64,000 nucleotides of DNA from Acridotheres tristis. Its lineage: Eukaryota; Chordata; Aves; Passeriformes; Sturnidae. Under the pieces are notes generated by a model, which worked only from the letters and a program-made list of their open reading frames with translations, was not told the DNA's origin and searched no databases. The stretch spans positions 1,488,001 through 1,552,000 of the forward strand of contig CM072909.1 in the NCBI GenBank assembly GCA_037013685.1, given 5' to 3'. A program made the position numbers and the translations under genes. Below are positions 16,870-32,216 of the stretch, piece by piece; position 1 is the stretch's first letter; each line of letters opens with the position of its first letter.

Positions 16870-18535
16870 CTTAATTGGGTGACACCAGCGATGGCGAAAT
16901 GCCACCAGGTGCCAGCGTAGCGTCCCCAGAGATGCCTGCGGTGACAGTGGCGGGGATGTCCCCTGTCCCCTGTGCCATCCTCTGTGTCATCCCCTGTGCC
17001 ATCCCCTGTGCCATCCCCTGTGCCATGTCCCCTGTGCCATTCCCTGTGCCCTGTGCCTGTCCCCGCAGTGTCCCCTGTCACCCCGTGCCCCGTGGGTGGC
17101 CCCTGCCAGGTCCCTGTCCCCAAGGTGCTGGTGTGTCCCCCGTGCCCTGTCCCTGTGGTGCCACCGCCTTGTCACCATTGTCACCATGAGTGCTGTCCCC
17201 AAGGTGCTGTGAGCGCTGTCCCCAAACTCCCAGGTGTCCCCTGTGTCCCATCCCCGTGGTCCCTTGCGCCCTGTCCCCAAGGTCCCACATCCCCTGTCCC
17301 CAAGGTCCTGTGTGCCCTGTCCCCACGATGCCACCTGCTCTGTCCCCACGGTGTCCCCGTGTCCCCTGTTCCTGCCATCCCAAATCCCAAAAATCCCGTC
17401 CCTGTCCCCACAGTCCTTCATGTCCTGTCCCCAAAATGCCACCTTCCCTGTCCCTATTGTCCCACCTTCCCTGTCCCCAAAATCCCATTGTGTCCTGTCT
17501 CTATTGTCCCCATCCCCTGTCCCCAGAATGCCACATTCCCTGTCCCTATTGTCCCCAACCCGTCCCCAAAATCCCCTAACCCCTGTTCCCAAAATGCCAC
17601 ATTCCCTGTCCCCAAAATCACACGGGCCCTGTCCCTCCTGTCCTCCATTCCTTGTCCCCAGAATGTCACATCTCCTGTCCCTATTGTCCCCTATCCCCCG
17701 TCCCCAGAATGTCACATTCCCTGTCCCTCCTGTTCTCCATTCCTTGTCCCCAGAATGTTACATCTCCTGTCCCTATTGTCCCCATCCCCTGTCCCCAAAA
17801 TGCCACGTGCCCTGTCCCCTCCTGTCCCCCCATCCCCGTGTCCCCTGTCCCTATTGTCCCCTATCCCCGTCCCCAAAATCCCATGTCCCCTGTCCCCAAA
17901 ATGTCACATTCCCTGTCCCCAAAATGCCACATTCCCTGTCCCTCCTGTCCTCCATTCCTTGTCCCCAGAATGTCACATCTCCTGTCCCTCCTGTCCTCCA
18001 TTCCTTGTCCCCAGAATGTCACATTCCCTGTCCCTCCTGTCCTCCATTCCTTGTCCCCAGAATGTCACATCTCCTGTCCCTACTGTCCCCTATCCCCCGT
18101 CCCCAGAATGTCACATTCCCTGTCCCTCCTGTCCTCCATTCCTTGTCCCCAGAATGTCACATTCCCTGTCTCTATTGTCCCCATCCCCTGTCCCCAAAAT
18201 GCCACGTGCCCTGTCCCTTCCTGTCCCCCCATCCCCGTGTGTCCTGTCCCTGTTGTCCCCCATCCCCTGTCCCCCACGGTGTCCCCACGGTGTCCCCACG
18301 ATGTCCCCACAGGATCCGGGAAGGGGCCGCGTCACCCCCTCCCGGGGACGTCCCGTTCTGTCGCCATCGCGCGGGTGGCGCAAGAGCGGCCACTCCGCGG
18401 CGGTGACACATCCGGCGGTGCCACCAGCCCCGCCCTGTCCCCCCGTGCCACCCCTGTCCCCCTGTGCCACCCCTGTCCCCCTGTGCCACCCCTGCCCCCT
18501 GTGCCACCCAGGCTCGGACACCGCGTGGCCTCAGC
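16870..18535. repeat. Intergenic region with CCCTGTCCC minisatellite
   Basis: Between the cytokine promoter and the IL1RN 3' end. 16960-17160 has CCCTGTGCCAT units. 17230-18290 has longer units around CCCTGTCCCCAAAATGCCA and CCCTGTCCCTATTGTCCC. 18310-18420 is unique GC-rich sequence in which no gene could be recognised. Confidence 0.7.
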
Positions 18536-18538
18536 ATC

Positions 18539-18544
18539 TTTATT
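18539..18544 (-). terminator. Poly(A) signal of IL1RN
   Basis: AATAAA on the minus strand, about 1 kb beyond the IL1RN stop. It sits in the context CCGGGAATAAAGAT, very like CCGGGAATAAAGTC at the IL-36-type gene's signal. Confidence 0.65.
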
Positions 18545-19550
18545 CCCGGGGTGATGGCATTGTCCCCGGGGGGATGGCATTGTCCCCAGGGGTGATGGCA
18601 CTGTCCCCAGAGGGATGGCATTGTCCCCGGGGTGATGGCATTGTCCCCAGAGGGATGGCATTGTCCCCGCGGGGGGATGGCATTGTCCCCAGGGGTGATG
18701 GCACTGTCCCCAGAGGGATGGCATTGTCCCCGCGGGGGGAATGGCATTGTCCCCGGGGGGATGTCGCTGTCCCCAGGGGGATGTCGCTGTCCTCAGCAGA
18801 ATGTCGCTGTTCTCGGGGAGATGTCGCTGTCCCCAGAGGGATGTCACCCTCCCCAGAGGAATGTCACCATCCCTGGGATGAGGATGCCACTTTCCTGGGA
18901 TGAGGATGTCACCCTTCCAGAGGGATGTCACCCTCCCAGAGGAATGTCACTATCCCTGGGATGAGGATTCCACTTTCGGATGAGGATGTCACCCTCCCAG
19001 AGGGATGTCACCCTCCCAGAGGGATGTCACTATCCCTGGGATGAGGATGCCACCCTCCCTGGGAAGATGTCACCATCGTGGTGAGGATGTCACCCTCCCC
19101 AGTGGGATGTCACCCTTGGGATGAGGATGTCACCCTCCCAGAGGGATGCCACCCTCCCCAGTGGGATGTCACCCGCCTAGAGGGATGCCACCCTCCCCAG
19201 AGCGATGCCACCCTCCCCAGAGCGATGTCACCTTCTCCCAGTGCGATGTCACCCTCCCCAGCGGGATGTCACCTTCTCCCAGTGCGATGTCACCCTCCCC
19301 AGAGCGATGCCACCCTCCCCAGTGGGATGTCACCCTCCCCAGCGGGATGTCACCCTCCCCAGTGGGATGCCACCCTCCCCAGTGGGATGCCACCCTCCCC
19401 AGCGGGATGTCACCCTCCCCAGTGGGATGTCACCCTCCCCAGAGCGATGTCACCCTCCCCAGCGGGATGCCACCCTCCCCAGAGCGATGCCACCCTCCCC
19501 AGAGCGATGCCACCCTCCCAGAGCGATGCCACCCTCCCCGTGGCTGGCCG
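18545..19550. repeat. 20-bp minisatellite forming the IL1RN 3' UTR
   Basis: Units of the type GATGTCACCCTCCCCAGAGC and GATGGCATTGTCCCCGGGGG fill nearly all of the presumed 3' UTR. Confidence 0.85.
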
Positions 19551-19557
19551 GGGGGTC

Positions 19558-22453
<2,896 letters not shown>

Positions 22454-22670
22454 GGGACCCCCGGCTCCGCTGGGACCCCCGGTTCTGGGGAGACCCCCTG
22501 GTTCAGCTGGGACCCCCGGCTCCGGTAAAACCCCGGTTCTGGCGAGACCCCGGCTCCGGTGGGACCCCGGTTCTGGAGAGACCCCGGCTCCGGTGGGACC
22601 CCCGGTTCTGTTGAGACCCCCGGTTGTGGTGAGACCCCCGGTTCTGGTGAGACCCCCGGCTGCGGGCGCT
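22454..22670. repeat. Short repeat in the IL1RN leader
   Basis: About twelve units of roughly 17 bp (GACCCCCGGTTCTGGTGA and GACCCCGGCTCCGGTGG types) immediately upstream of the IL1RN start codon, so probably within its 5' UTR. Confidence 0.75.
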
Positions 22671-22857
22671 GCGGGCGGCGCCGAGGAGGGAGGAAGGAAG
22701 GAAGGAGGTTGGCGGTGGTGTTGCCACACTGCTGGGAAGGGCGAGCCCCGCCCCAGCCATTGCTCAGCGAGCCTGCGGGGTGACAACCGAGGGGACACAT
22801 TGCGGGGGGAAGGGGCGACAGCGCGACACGCCGCGGGGACACCGCGACCCCCGCGAC

Positions 22858-22929
22858 GGCTGCGGCGGGGCTCGAACCCCCGACCTCAGAGGCGAGGGAG
22901 CGGCGCTCTCCCTGTTGCGCCACCGCGGC
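22858..22929 (-). tRNA. tRNA-like element, probably a tRNA pseudogene
   Basis: Read on the minus strand, 72 bases have a good A box (TGGCGCAACAGGGAGAGC, with A14, G18, G19 and A21 positions and three of four D-stem pairs) and a perfect B box (GGTTCGAGCCC). Acceptor-stem halves GCCGCGG and CCGCAGC pair at 6 of 7 positions. The AGGTC variable loop and overall frame resemble elongator tRNA-Met. The anticodon arm does not pair and position 33 is C, not T, so a functional tRNA is unlikely. It could be a degenerate tRNA or a tRNA-derived element that kept its internal pol III promoter. Confidence 0.5.
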
Positions 22930-22936
22930 GGCGAGC

Positions 22937-23133
22937 GCGCATGCGCGCTGCGGGAGCTGCGGGCAGCACGCAGGGGCGGCGTGGGGAGCGCTGAGTGGTC
23001 GCGGGTGTTGAGCATGCGCAGAGCGGGGCGCGAAGCCGTGGGGCGCGGGCAGGGCACTGAGGGCAGCACTGCGCTTGCGTGGAAGCTGCGGCGCATGCGC
23101 ACTGAGGCCGGAGGGGAGGCTGGCGCGTGCGCA
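22937..23133. promoter_or_regulatory. NRF1-rich CpG promoter of TMED4 (shared with IL1RN side)
   Basis: Four NRF1-type palindromic words: GCGCATGCGC at 22937, GCATGCGCA at 23012, GCGCATGCGC at 23091 and GCGCGTGCGCA at 23123. They lie in unique CpG-rich DNA without a TATA box, 30-225 bases before the TMED4 start codon. The IL1RN start points the other way 700 bases off, so the interval may act bidirectionally. Confidence 0.65.
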
Positions 23134-23162
23134 GAGCGCTCCCCCAAAGGGCGGGAGGAACC

Positions 23163-26100
23163 ATGGCGGCGCTGGGGGAGGCGTTGAGAGCAGCGGTAGC
23201 CGCGCTGTTGCTGCTGAGCTGGGGCGCCCATGGGCTCTACTTCCACATCGGCGAGACTGAGAAGCGCTGCTTCATCGAGGAGATCCCCGACGAGACCATG
23301 GTCATCGGTGCGGGCGGCGGGGGCGGCGGCAGGGACCACCGGGAATGGCGGGGGGACTGAGGGGGTGACGGGAGAAACCACCGGGCATGGCGGAGGGGTA
23401 ACGGGAGGGACTAACGGGAACTTGTGGGGGGTAGCGGGAGAGACTGGCGGGGGGTACACACGCACACAGAATTTAGAATGGGGGGAATTACCGGGAGGGA
23501 CCACCGGGCTCGGAGGAGCCTGAGGAGACCCCCGGGACCGACGGGAGTTACCGGGAGGGACCCTCAGGGCCGCGGATGTGGGCGAGACCACCGCGTCCGC
23601 GGGGGAGATGGGAGCGACCATTGCGCACCCGTGAGGGGGGGGGGAAGTTAACGGGAGGGACCATTGGGGGGTTTGGGGGGAATAGGGGGGCCCCGGGACC
23701 CCCGGGCCCGGGCTGGGGGTCCGGCCCGAGCCCGTGTCCCTGCCCGGTGCCAGGAAATTACCGGACACAGCTGTGGGACAAACAGTCCGAGTCCTTCCTG
23801 CCCTCCACGCCGGGGCTGGGCATGCACGTGGAGGTCAAGGACCCCGACGGAAAGGTCTGGGAGGGGTCCCTGGGGGGGTTTGGGCATCCCCCGGGCATGG
23901 GGAGGGGTCCCTGGGGGGGTTGGGTACCCCCCGGGCATGGGGAGGGGTCCCTGAAGGGGTTTGGGCATCCCCCGGGCATGGGGAGGGGTCCCTGGGGGGG
24001 TTTGGGTACCCCCCGGGCATGGGGAGGGGTCCCTGGGGGGGTTTGGGTACCCCCTGGGCATGGGGAGGGGTCCCTGAGGGGGTTTGGGTACCCCCTGGGC
24101 ATGGGGAGGGGTCCCTGAGGGGGTTTGGGTACCCCCTGGGCATGGGGAGGGGTCCCTGAGGGGGTTTGGGTACCCCCCGGGCATGGGGAGGGGTCCCTGG
24201 GGGGGTTTGGGTACCCCCTGGGCATGGGGAGGGGTCCCTGAGGGGGTTTGGGTACCCCCTGGGCATGGGGAGGGGTCCCTGGGGGGGTTTGGGCATCCCC
24301 TGGGCATGGGGAGGGGTCCCTGAGGGGGTTTGGGTACCCCCCGGGCATGGGGAGGGGTCCCTGGGGGGGTTTGGGCATCCCCTGGGCATGGGGAGGGGTC
24401 CCTGAGGGGGGGGATGTCTCTGGGTGTCCCTTGGGTGCCACTGCAGCCACGCCAGGGGTCCCTGAGGTGCCACTCCCAGCAGGATGGGGGCTCCTGGGGT
24501 GTGACAATGGCCGTGCCCAGGTGTGGCACAGGTGTGACCCAGGTGTGACACAGGTGGTGTCAGTGCCGTGCCCAGGTGTGACACAGGTGTGACACAGGTG
24601 TGACACAGGTGTGACACAGGTGTGACACAGGCGTGTCCCCGTGTGGCACAGGTGGTGTCAGTGCCGTGCCCAGGTGTGACACAGGTGTGACACAGGCGTG
24701 TCCCCGTGTGGCACAGGTGGTGTCAGTGCCATGCCCAGGTGTGACACAGGTGTGACACAGGTGGCCGTGCCCAGGTGTGACACAGGTGTGTCCCCGTGTG
24801 GCACAGGTGTGGCACAGGTGGCCGTGCCCAGGTGTGACACAGGTGTGACACAGGTGTGTCCCCTGTGGCACAGGTGGTGTCAGTGCCGTGCCCAGGTGTG
24901 ACACAGGTGTGACACAGGTGGCCGTGCCCAGGTGTGACACAGGTGTGACACAGGTGTGACACAGGTGTGTCCCCGTGTGGCACAGGTGTGACACAGGTGT
25001 GACACAGGTGTGACACAGGTGGCCGTGCCCAGGTGTGACACAGGTGTGACCCGGGTGTGACCCGGGTGTGACCCAGGTGTGACCCAGGTGTGTTCCCTGT
25101 GGCACAGGTGGTGCTGTCACGCCAGTACGGCTCCGAGGGTCGCTTCACGTTCACGTCGCACACGCCGGGCGAGCACCAGATCTGCCTGCACTCCAACTCC
25201 ACCCGCATGGCCCTGTTCGCCGGGGGCAAACTGGTAATGGCTGGGGACACACTGGGACACACTGGGACACACTGGGACAGCTGGGGACAGACTGGGGACA
25301 GACTGGGGACAGCTGGGGACAGCTGGGGACAGCTGGGGACAGACTGGGGACAGACTGGGGACAGACTGGGACAGACTGGGACACACTGGGACACACTGGG
25401 ACACACTGGGACAGACTGGGGACAGACTGGGACACACTGGGGACAGCTGGGGACAGACTGGGGACAGACTGGGACACACTGGGACACACTGGGACAGCTG
25501 GGGACAGACTGGGGACAGACTGGGGACAGACTGGGACAGGCTGGGGACAGACTGGGGACAGACTGGGGACAGACTGGGACAGACTGGGGACAGACTGGGG
25601 ACAGATTGGGACAGGCTGGGGACAGCTGGGGACAGACTGGGGACAGCTGGGGACAGACTGGGACAGACTGGGGACAGACTGGGACAGACTGGGGACAGCT
25701 GGGGACGGACTGGGGATGGACTGGGGACGGACTGGGGACAGACTGGGACAGACTGGGGACAGACTGGGGACAGACTGGGACAGACTGGGGACAGACTGGG
25801 ACAGACTGGGGACAGCTGGGGACAGACTGGGGACGGACTGGGGACGGACTGGGGACAGACTGGGACAGACTGGGACAGACTGGGGACAGACTGGGACAGA
25901 CTGGGACAGACTGGGACAGACTGGGGACAGACTGGGGACAGACTGGGACAGACTGGGACAGACTGGGGACAGACTGGGGACAGACTGGGGACAGACTGGG
26001 GACAGACTGGGGACAGACTGGGACACACTGGGACAGACTGGGACAGACTGGGGACAGACTGGGGACAGACTGGGACAGACTGGGGACAGACTGGGACACA

Positions 26101-29100
26101 CTGGGACAGACTGGGGACAGACTGGGGACAGACTGGGACACACTGGGGACAGACTGGGACAGACTGGGGACAGACTGGGGACAGACTGGGACACACTGGG
26201 ACACGCTGGGGACAGCTGGGGACACACTGGGACACACTGGGACACACTGGGGACAGCTGGGGACAGCTGGGGACAGACTGGGGACAGACTGGGACAGCTG
26301 GGGACAGACTGGGGACAGCTGGGGACAGACTGGGGACAGACTGGGACAGACTGGGGACAGCTGGGGACAGACTGGGGAGGTCTGGGGACAGACTGGGGAC
26401 AGCTGGGGACAGACTGGGACAGACTGGGGACAGCTGGGGACAGACTGGGGACAGACTGGGACAGACTGGGGACAGACTGGGGACAGACTGGGGAGGTCTG
26501 GGGACAGCTGGGGACAGACTGGGACAGACTGGGACAGCTGGGGACAGACTGGGGACAGACTGGGACAGACTGGGGACAGACTGGGGACACACTGGGACAC
26601 ACTGGGACACACTGGGGACAGACTGGGGACAGACTGGGACAGACTGGGACAGCTGGGGACAGCTGGGGACAGACTGGGACAGCTGGGGACAGACTGGGGA
26701 CAGACTGGGACAGACTGGGGACAGACAGGGACAGACTGGGGACAGACTGGGGACAGCTGGGGACAGACTGGGACAGACTGGGGACCGACTGGGGACAGCT
26801 GGGGACAGCTGGGGACAGACTGGGACAGCTGGGGACAGACTGGGGACAGACTGGGACAGACTGGGGACAGACAGGGACAGACTGGGACAGACTGGGGACA
26901 GACTGGGACACACTGGGGACAGACTGGGACAGACTGGGACAGCTGGGGACAGACTGGGGACAGACTGGGGACAGACTGGGACAGCTGGGGACAGACTGGG
27001 ACACACTGGGGACAGACTGGGGACAGCCCCATGCCCACCCTGCAGCCGTGCCATTGCTGGGGACAGCCCCGTGCCCTTCCCGTGACTGTGACAGCCCCGC
27101 TGCCATCCCGGTTCCATCCCCGGTGCCATCCCGGTGCCATCCCCGGTGCCATCCCGGTGCCATCCCGGTGCCATCCCCGGTTCCATCCCGGTTCCATCCC
27201 GGTGCCATCCCGGTTCCATCCCCGGTTCCATCCCCGGTGCCATCCCCGGTGCCATCCCGGTGCCATCCCTTTGCCATCCCGGTGCCATCCCAGTTCCATC
27301 CCGGTGCCATCCCGGTGCCATCCCCGGTTCCATCCCGGTGCCATCCCGGTGCCATCCCCGGTTCCATCCCGGTGCCATCCCCGGTGCCATCCCGGTGCCA
27401 TCCCCGGTTCCATCCCGGTGCCATCCCCGGTGCCATCCCGGTGCCATCCCGCTGCCATCCCGGTGCCATCCCCGGTTCCATCCCCGGTTCCATCCCGGTG
27501 CCATCCCGGTGCCATCCCGGTGCCATCCCGGTGCCATCCCCGGTGCCATCCCCGGTGCCATCCCGGTGCCATCCCCGGTTCCATCCCGGTTCCATCCCGG
27601 TGCCATCCCCGGTGCCATCCCGGTGCCATCCCCGGTTCCATCCCGGTTCCATCCCGGTGCCATCCCGGTGCCATCCCCGGTTCCATCCCCGGTGCCATCC
27701 CCGGTGCCATCCCCGGTTCCATCCCGGTGCCATCCCGGTGCCATCCCGGTGCCATCCCGGTTCCATCCCGGTTCCATCCCGGTTCCATCCCGGTGCCATC
27801 CCCGGTTCCATCCCGGTGCCATCCCGGTGCCACCCCCGGTGCCATCCCGGTGCCATCCCGGTGCCATCCCGGTTCCATCCCGGTTCCATCCCGGTTCCAT
27901 CCCGGTGCCATCCCCGGTGCCATCCCGGTGCCATCCCCGGTGCCATCCCGGTGCCATCCCCGGTGCCATCCCGGTGCCATCCCCGGTTCCATCCCGGTTC
28001 TATCCCGGTTCCATCCCCGGTGCCATCCCGGTGCCATCCCGGTTCCATCCCCGGTGCCATCCCCGGTGCCATCCCGGTGCCATCCCCGGTGCCATCCCGG
28101 TGCCATCCCCGGTGCCATCCCCGGTGCCATCCCGGTGCCATCCCCGGTGCCATCCCGGTTCTATCCCGGTTCCATCCCCGGTTCCATCCCCGGTGCCATC
28201 CCCGGTGCCATCCCGGTGCCATCCCGGTGCCATCCCCGGTGCCATCCCGGTGCCATCCCCGGTGCCATCCCCGGTGCCATCCCGGTGCCATCCCGGTGCC
28301 ATCCCGGTTCCATCCCGGTGCCATCCCCGGTGCCATCCCCGGTTCCATCCCGGTGCCATCCCGGTGCCATCCCCGGTGCCATCCCGGTGCCATCCCCGGT
28401 GCCATCCCCGGTTCCATCCCGGTGCCATCCCGGTTCCATCCCGGTGCCATCCCCGGTGCCATCCCCGGTGCCATCCCGGTCCTATCCCGGTTCCATCCCC
28501 GGTTCCATCCCCGGTGCCATCCCCGGTGCCATCCCGGTGCCATCCCCGGTTCCATCCCGGTGCCATCCCCGGTGCCATCCCGGTTCCATCCCGGTGCCAT
28601 CCCGGTGCCATCCCCGGTTCCATCCCGGTGCCATCCCCGGTGCCATCCCGGTTCCATCCCGGTGCCATCCCGGTGTCATCTCCGGTGCCACCCCGGTTCC
28701 ATCCCGGTTCCATCCCGGTGCCATCCCCGGTGCCATCCCCGGTTCCATCCCGGTGCCATCCCGGTGCCATCCCCGGTTCCATCCCGGTGCCATCCCGGTG
28801 CCATCCCCGGTGCCATCCCGGTTCTATCCCGGTGCCATCCCGGTGCCATCCCCGGTGCCATCCCGCTGCCATCCCGGTGCCATCCCGGTGCCATCCCCGG
28901 TGCCATCCCCGGTGCCATCCCGGTTCCATCCCGGTGCCATCCCCGGTGCCATCCCGGTTCCATCCCCTTTGCCATCCCGGTGCCCTCCCGGTGCCATCCC
29001 CGGTGCCATCCCGGTTCCATCCCGGTGCCATCCCGCAGCCATTCCGGTGCCATCCCCGGTGCCATCCCGGTGCCATCCCGGTTCCATCCCGGTGCCATCC

Positions 29101-32100
29101 CCGGTGCCATCCCGGTTCCATCCCGGTGCCATCCCCGGTGCCATCCCGGTTCCATCCCGGTTCCATCCCGGTGCCATCCCGGTTCCATCCCCGGTTCCAT
29201 CCCCGGTGCCATCCCGGTTCCATCCCGGTTCCATCCCCGGTGCCATCCCGGTGCCATCCCCGGTGCCATCCCGGTTCCATCCCGGTGCCATCCCGGTTCC
29301 ATCCCGGTGCCATCCCGGTGCCATCCCCGGTGCCATCCCGGTGCCATCCCGGTTCCATCCCGGTGCCATCCCGGTTCCATCCCGGTGCCATCCCCGGTTC
29401 CATCCCCGGTTCCATCCCGGTGCCATCCCGGTTCCATCCCGGTGCCATCCCGGTGCCATCCCCGGTTCCATCCCGGTTCCATCCCGGTGCCATCCCGGTT
29501 CCATCCCCGGTTCCATCCCCGGTGCCATCCCGGTTCCATCCCGGTGCCATCCCGGTGCCATCCCCGGTGCCATCCCCGGTGCCATCCCGGTTCCATCCCG
29601 GTGCCATCCCGGTGCCCTCCCGGGTGCCATCCCGGTGCCATCCCCGGTGCCATCCCGGTGCCATCCCCGGTTCCATCCCGGTGCCATCCCGGTTCCATCC
29701 CGGTGCCACCCCGGTGCCATCCCCGGTGCCATCCCGGTTCCATCCCGGTGCCATCCCCGGTGCCATCCCGGTGCCATCCCGGTGCCACCCCGGTGCCATC
29801 CCCGGTGCCATCCCGGTTCCATCCCGGTGCCATCCCCGGTTCCATCCCGGTTCCATCCCGGTGCCACCCCGGTGCCACCCCGGTGCCATCCCCGGTTCCA
29901 TCCCGGTTCCATCCCCGGTGCCATCCCGGTGCCATCCCGGTGCCATCCCGGTGCCATCCCCAGTTCCATCCCGGTGCCATCCCGGTGCCATCCCCGGTGC
30001 CATCCCGGTGCCATCCCGGTGCCATCCCCGGTGCCATCCCCGGTGCCATCCCGGTTCCATCCCCGGTGCCATCCCTGGTGCCATCCCGGTTCCATCCCGG
30101 TTCCATCCCGGTGCCATCCCGGTGCCATCCCGGTGCCATCCCGGTTCCATCCCCGGTGCCATCCCTGGTGCCATCCCGGTGCCATCCCGGTTCCATCCCG
30201 GTTCCATCCCGGTGCCATCCCGGTGCCATCCCGGTTCCATCCCCGGTGCCATCCCCGGTGCCATCCCCGGTTCCATCCCGGTTCCATCCCGGTTCCATCC
30301 CGGTTCCATCCCGGTTCCATCCCGGTGCCATCCCGGTGCCATCCCGGTGCCATCGTGTCCCCGCAGCGGGTACACCTGGACATCCAGGTGGGCGAGCACA
30401 CCAACAACTACCCCGAGATCGCGGCCAAGGACAAACTGACGGAGCTGCAGCTGCGGGCCCGGCAACTGCTGGACCAGGTGGAGCAGATCCAGAAGGAGCA
30501 GAACTACCAGAGGGTGAGCGTGGGGGGAAACTGGGGGGCGTGGGGGGAAACTGGGGGGCTTGGGGGGAACCTGGGGGGCTTGGGGGGGAAATTGGGGGGG
30601 CTTGGGGGGAAAATTGTGTGGGTTGGGGGAGAATCCGTGGGGTTTTGGGGTGAATCTTTGCAGTTTTGGGGAGAATCCATGCAGGTTTGGGGATAATCAG
30701 TGTGGTTCTGAGGTGAGCCCGCGGGATTTTGGGGTGAATCCACGCGTTTTTGGGGTGACTCCTCTTGTTTTGGGGTGACTCCTCGAGTTTTGGGGTAAAT
30801 CTACTCGGTTTTCGGGGTGAACCTGTGGGATTTTGGAGTAAATCCCTGCAGTTTTGGGGTGAACCCGCGGGATTTTGGGGTGATCCTGCAGGGTTTTGGG
30901 GTCAACCTGTGGGGTTTTGGGGTGACTCCATGGGATTTAGGGTGAACCCGCAGGGTTTTGGGGTAAATCTCTGCAGTTTTGGGGTCAACCTGCGGGTTTT
31001 GGGGTGACTCCGCGGATTTTGGAGTGAATCCATGGGGTTTTGGGGTGACCCCGCGGGTTTTGGGGTGACTCCTCGGGTTTTTGGGGTGACTCCGCTGGTT
31101 TGGGGGTGACTCCACGGGGTTTTGGGGTGACTCCGCGGGGTTTTGGGGTGAACCCACGGGATTTTGGCGTGATTCCGCGGGGTTTTGGGGTGACTCCACG
31201 GGGTTTTGGGGTGACTCCGCGGGTTTTTGGGGTGACTCCGCTGGTTTGGGGGTGACTCCACGGGGTTTTGGGGTGACTCCGCGAGATGTTGGGGTGAACC
31301 CACGGGATTTTGGGGTGATTCCGCGGGGTTTTGGGGTGACCCCGCGGGATTTTGGGGTGACTCCGCGGGTTTTTGGGGTGAACCCACAGGGTTTTGGGAT
31401 GAACCTGCAGGGTTTTGGGATCAACCTGTGGGTTTTTGGGGTGACTCCGCGGGCTTTTGGGGTGACTCCACGGGATTTTGGGGTGAATCCATGGGATTTT
31501 GGGGTGAATCCACGCGGTTTTGGGGTGACCCCGCGGGTTTTGGGGTGACCCCGCGGGTTTCGGGGTGACCACGCGGGTTTCGGTGTGACCCCGCGGGTTT
31601 CGGGGTGACCCCTCGGGTTTTGGTGTGACCCCGCGGGTTTCGGGGTGACTCCACGCGGGTTTCGGTGTGACCCCGCGGGTTTTGGTGTGACCCCGCGGGT
31701 TTCGGGGTGACTCCTCGGGTTTTGGGGTGACCCCGTGGGTTTTGGGGTGACCCCGCGGGTTTCGGTGTGACCCCGCGGGTTTCGGGGTGACTCCACGCGG
31801 GTTTCGGGGTGACTCCACGCGGGTTTCGGGGTGACCCCGCGGGTTTCGGTGTGACCCCTCGGGTTTCGGGGTGACTCCACGCGGGTTTCGGGGTGACCCC
31901 TCGGGTTTCGGTGTGACCCCGCGGGTTTCGGGGTGACTCCACGCGGGTTTCGGTGTGACTCCACGCGGGTTTCGGGGTGACCCCGCGGGTTTCGGGGTGA
32001 CTCCACGCGGGTTTCGGGGTGACCCCGCGGGTTTTGGGGTGACGCCGAGGCCGCGGGTGCCCGCAGTACCGCGAGGAGCGGTTCCGCATGACGAGCGAGA

Positions 32101-32216
32101 GCACGAACCAGCGCGTGCTGTGGTGGTCCATAGCGCAGACCATCATCCTCATCCTCACCGGCATCTGGCAGATGAGGCACCTCAAGAGCTTCTTCGAGGC
32201 CAAGAAACTCGTGTAG
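23163..32216 (+). CDS. TMED4: TMED4, p24-family cargo receptor
   Basis: Coding exons: 23163-23307, 23754-23854, 25108-25233, 30367-30513, 32067-32216. All are GT-AG with consistent phases, giving 222 residues. Signal peptide 1-24 ([18 protein letters not shown]), mature start [16 protein letters not shown] domain about 25-124 with C36 and C108 as the expected disulfide pair and an N-S-T sequon at 112. Coiled-coil region about 130-180 ([18 protein letters not shown]). Transmembrane segment around [16 protein letters not shown]. Cytosolic tail ends FFEAKKLV, the phenylalanine/di-lysine type COP-sorting signal. Residues such as [29 protein letters not shown] and LTGIWQM fit TMED4 better than TMED9. 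It acts in ER-Golgi transport. The ATG at 23163 (ACCATGG) was chosen. An in-frame ATG at 23127 adds 12 residues and lacks the family pattern. Confidence 0.95.
23855..24415. repeat. 41-bp minisatellite starting at the TMED4 exon 2 donor
   Basis: The first unit begins with the donor itself (GTCTGGGAGGGGTCCCTG). About 13 further units of 41 bp follow, containing GGGTACCCCCTGGGCATGG. Confidence 0.9.
24515..25100. repeat. Repeat array resembling the TMED4 exon 3 acceptor
   Basis: 10-bp GTGTGACACAG repeats. Interspersed longer units GTGGCACAGGTGGTGTCAG match the true acceptor and exon start (GTGGCACAG then GTGGTGCTGTCA at 25108) except for the missing C. Confidence 0.85.
25240..27030. repeat. GGGGACAGACT minisatellite in TMED4 intron 3
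   Basis: About 1.8 kb of 10/11-bp units GGGACAGACT(G) and GGGACACACT(G), G-rich on the plus strand, starting right after the exon 3 donor (GTAATGGCT). Confidence 0.95.
27105..30350. repeat. 3.2-kb CCATCCCGGTG minisatellite in TMED4 intron 3
   Basis: About 300 units of 10-12 bp (CCATCCCGGTG, CCATCCCCGGTG, CCATCCCGGTTC). It reaches to within 20 bases of exon 4. Open frames over 1,000 codons occur on both strands purely because the units lack stop codons. Confidence 0.95.
30514..32040. repeat. Minisatellite in TMED4 intron 4
   Basis: Starts at the donor with GTGAGCGTGGGGGGAAACTG-like units. It then becomes about 20-bp TTTTGGGGTGACTCCGCGGG units and ends with TTTCGGGGTGACCCCGCGGG. Confidence 0.9.

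Noticed and set aside
22858..22929. Functional tRNA-Met call
   Set aside because: The anticodon stem does not pair, U33 is missing and no CAT anticodon is in place, so only a tRNA-like element is reported.
25090..30696. Open frames of 800 to 1,868 codons on both strands (Pro-Ser-Arg-Cys-His and Met-Ala-Pro-Gly-Trp repeats)
   Set aside because: They run through TMED4 exon 3, an intron array and exon 4. The 10-12-bp units simply contain no stop codons. TMED4 conservation and splice sites define the gene.
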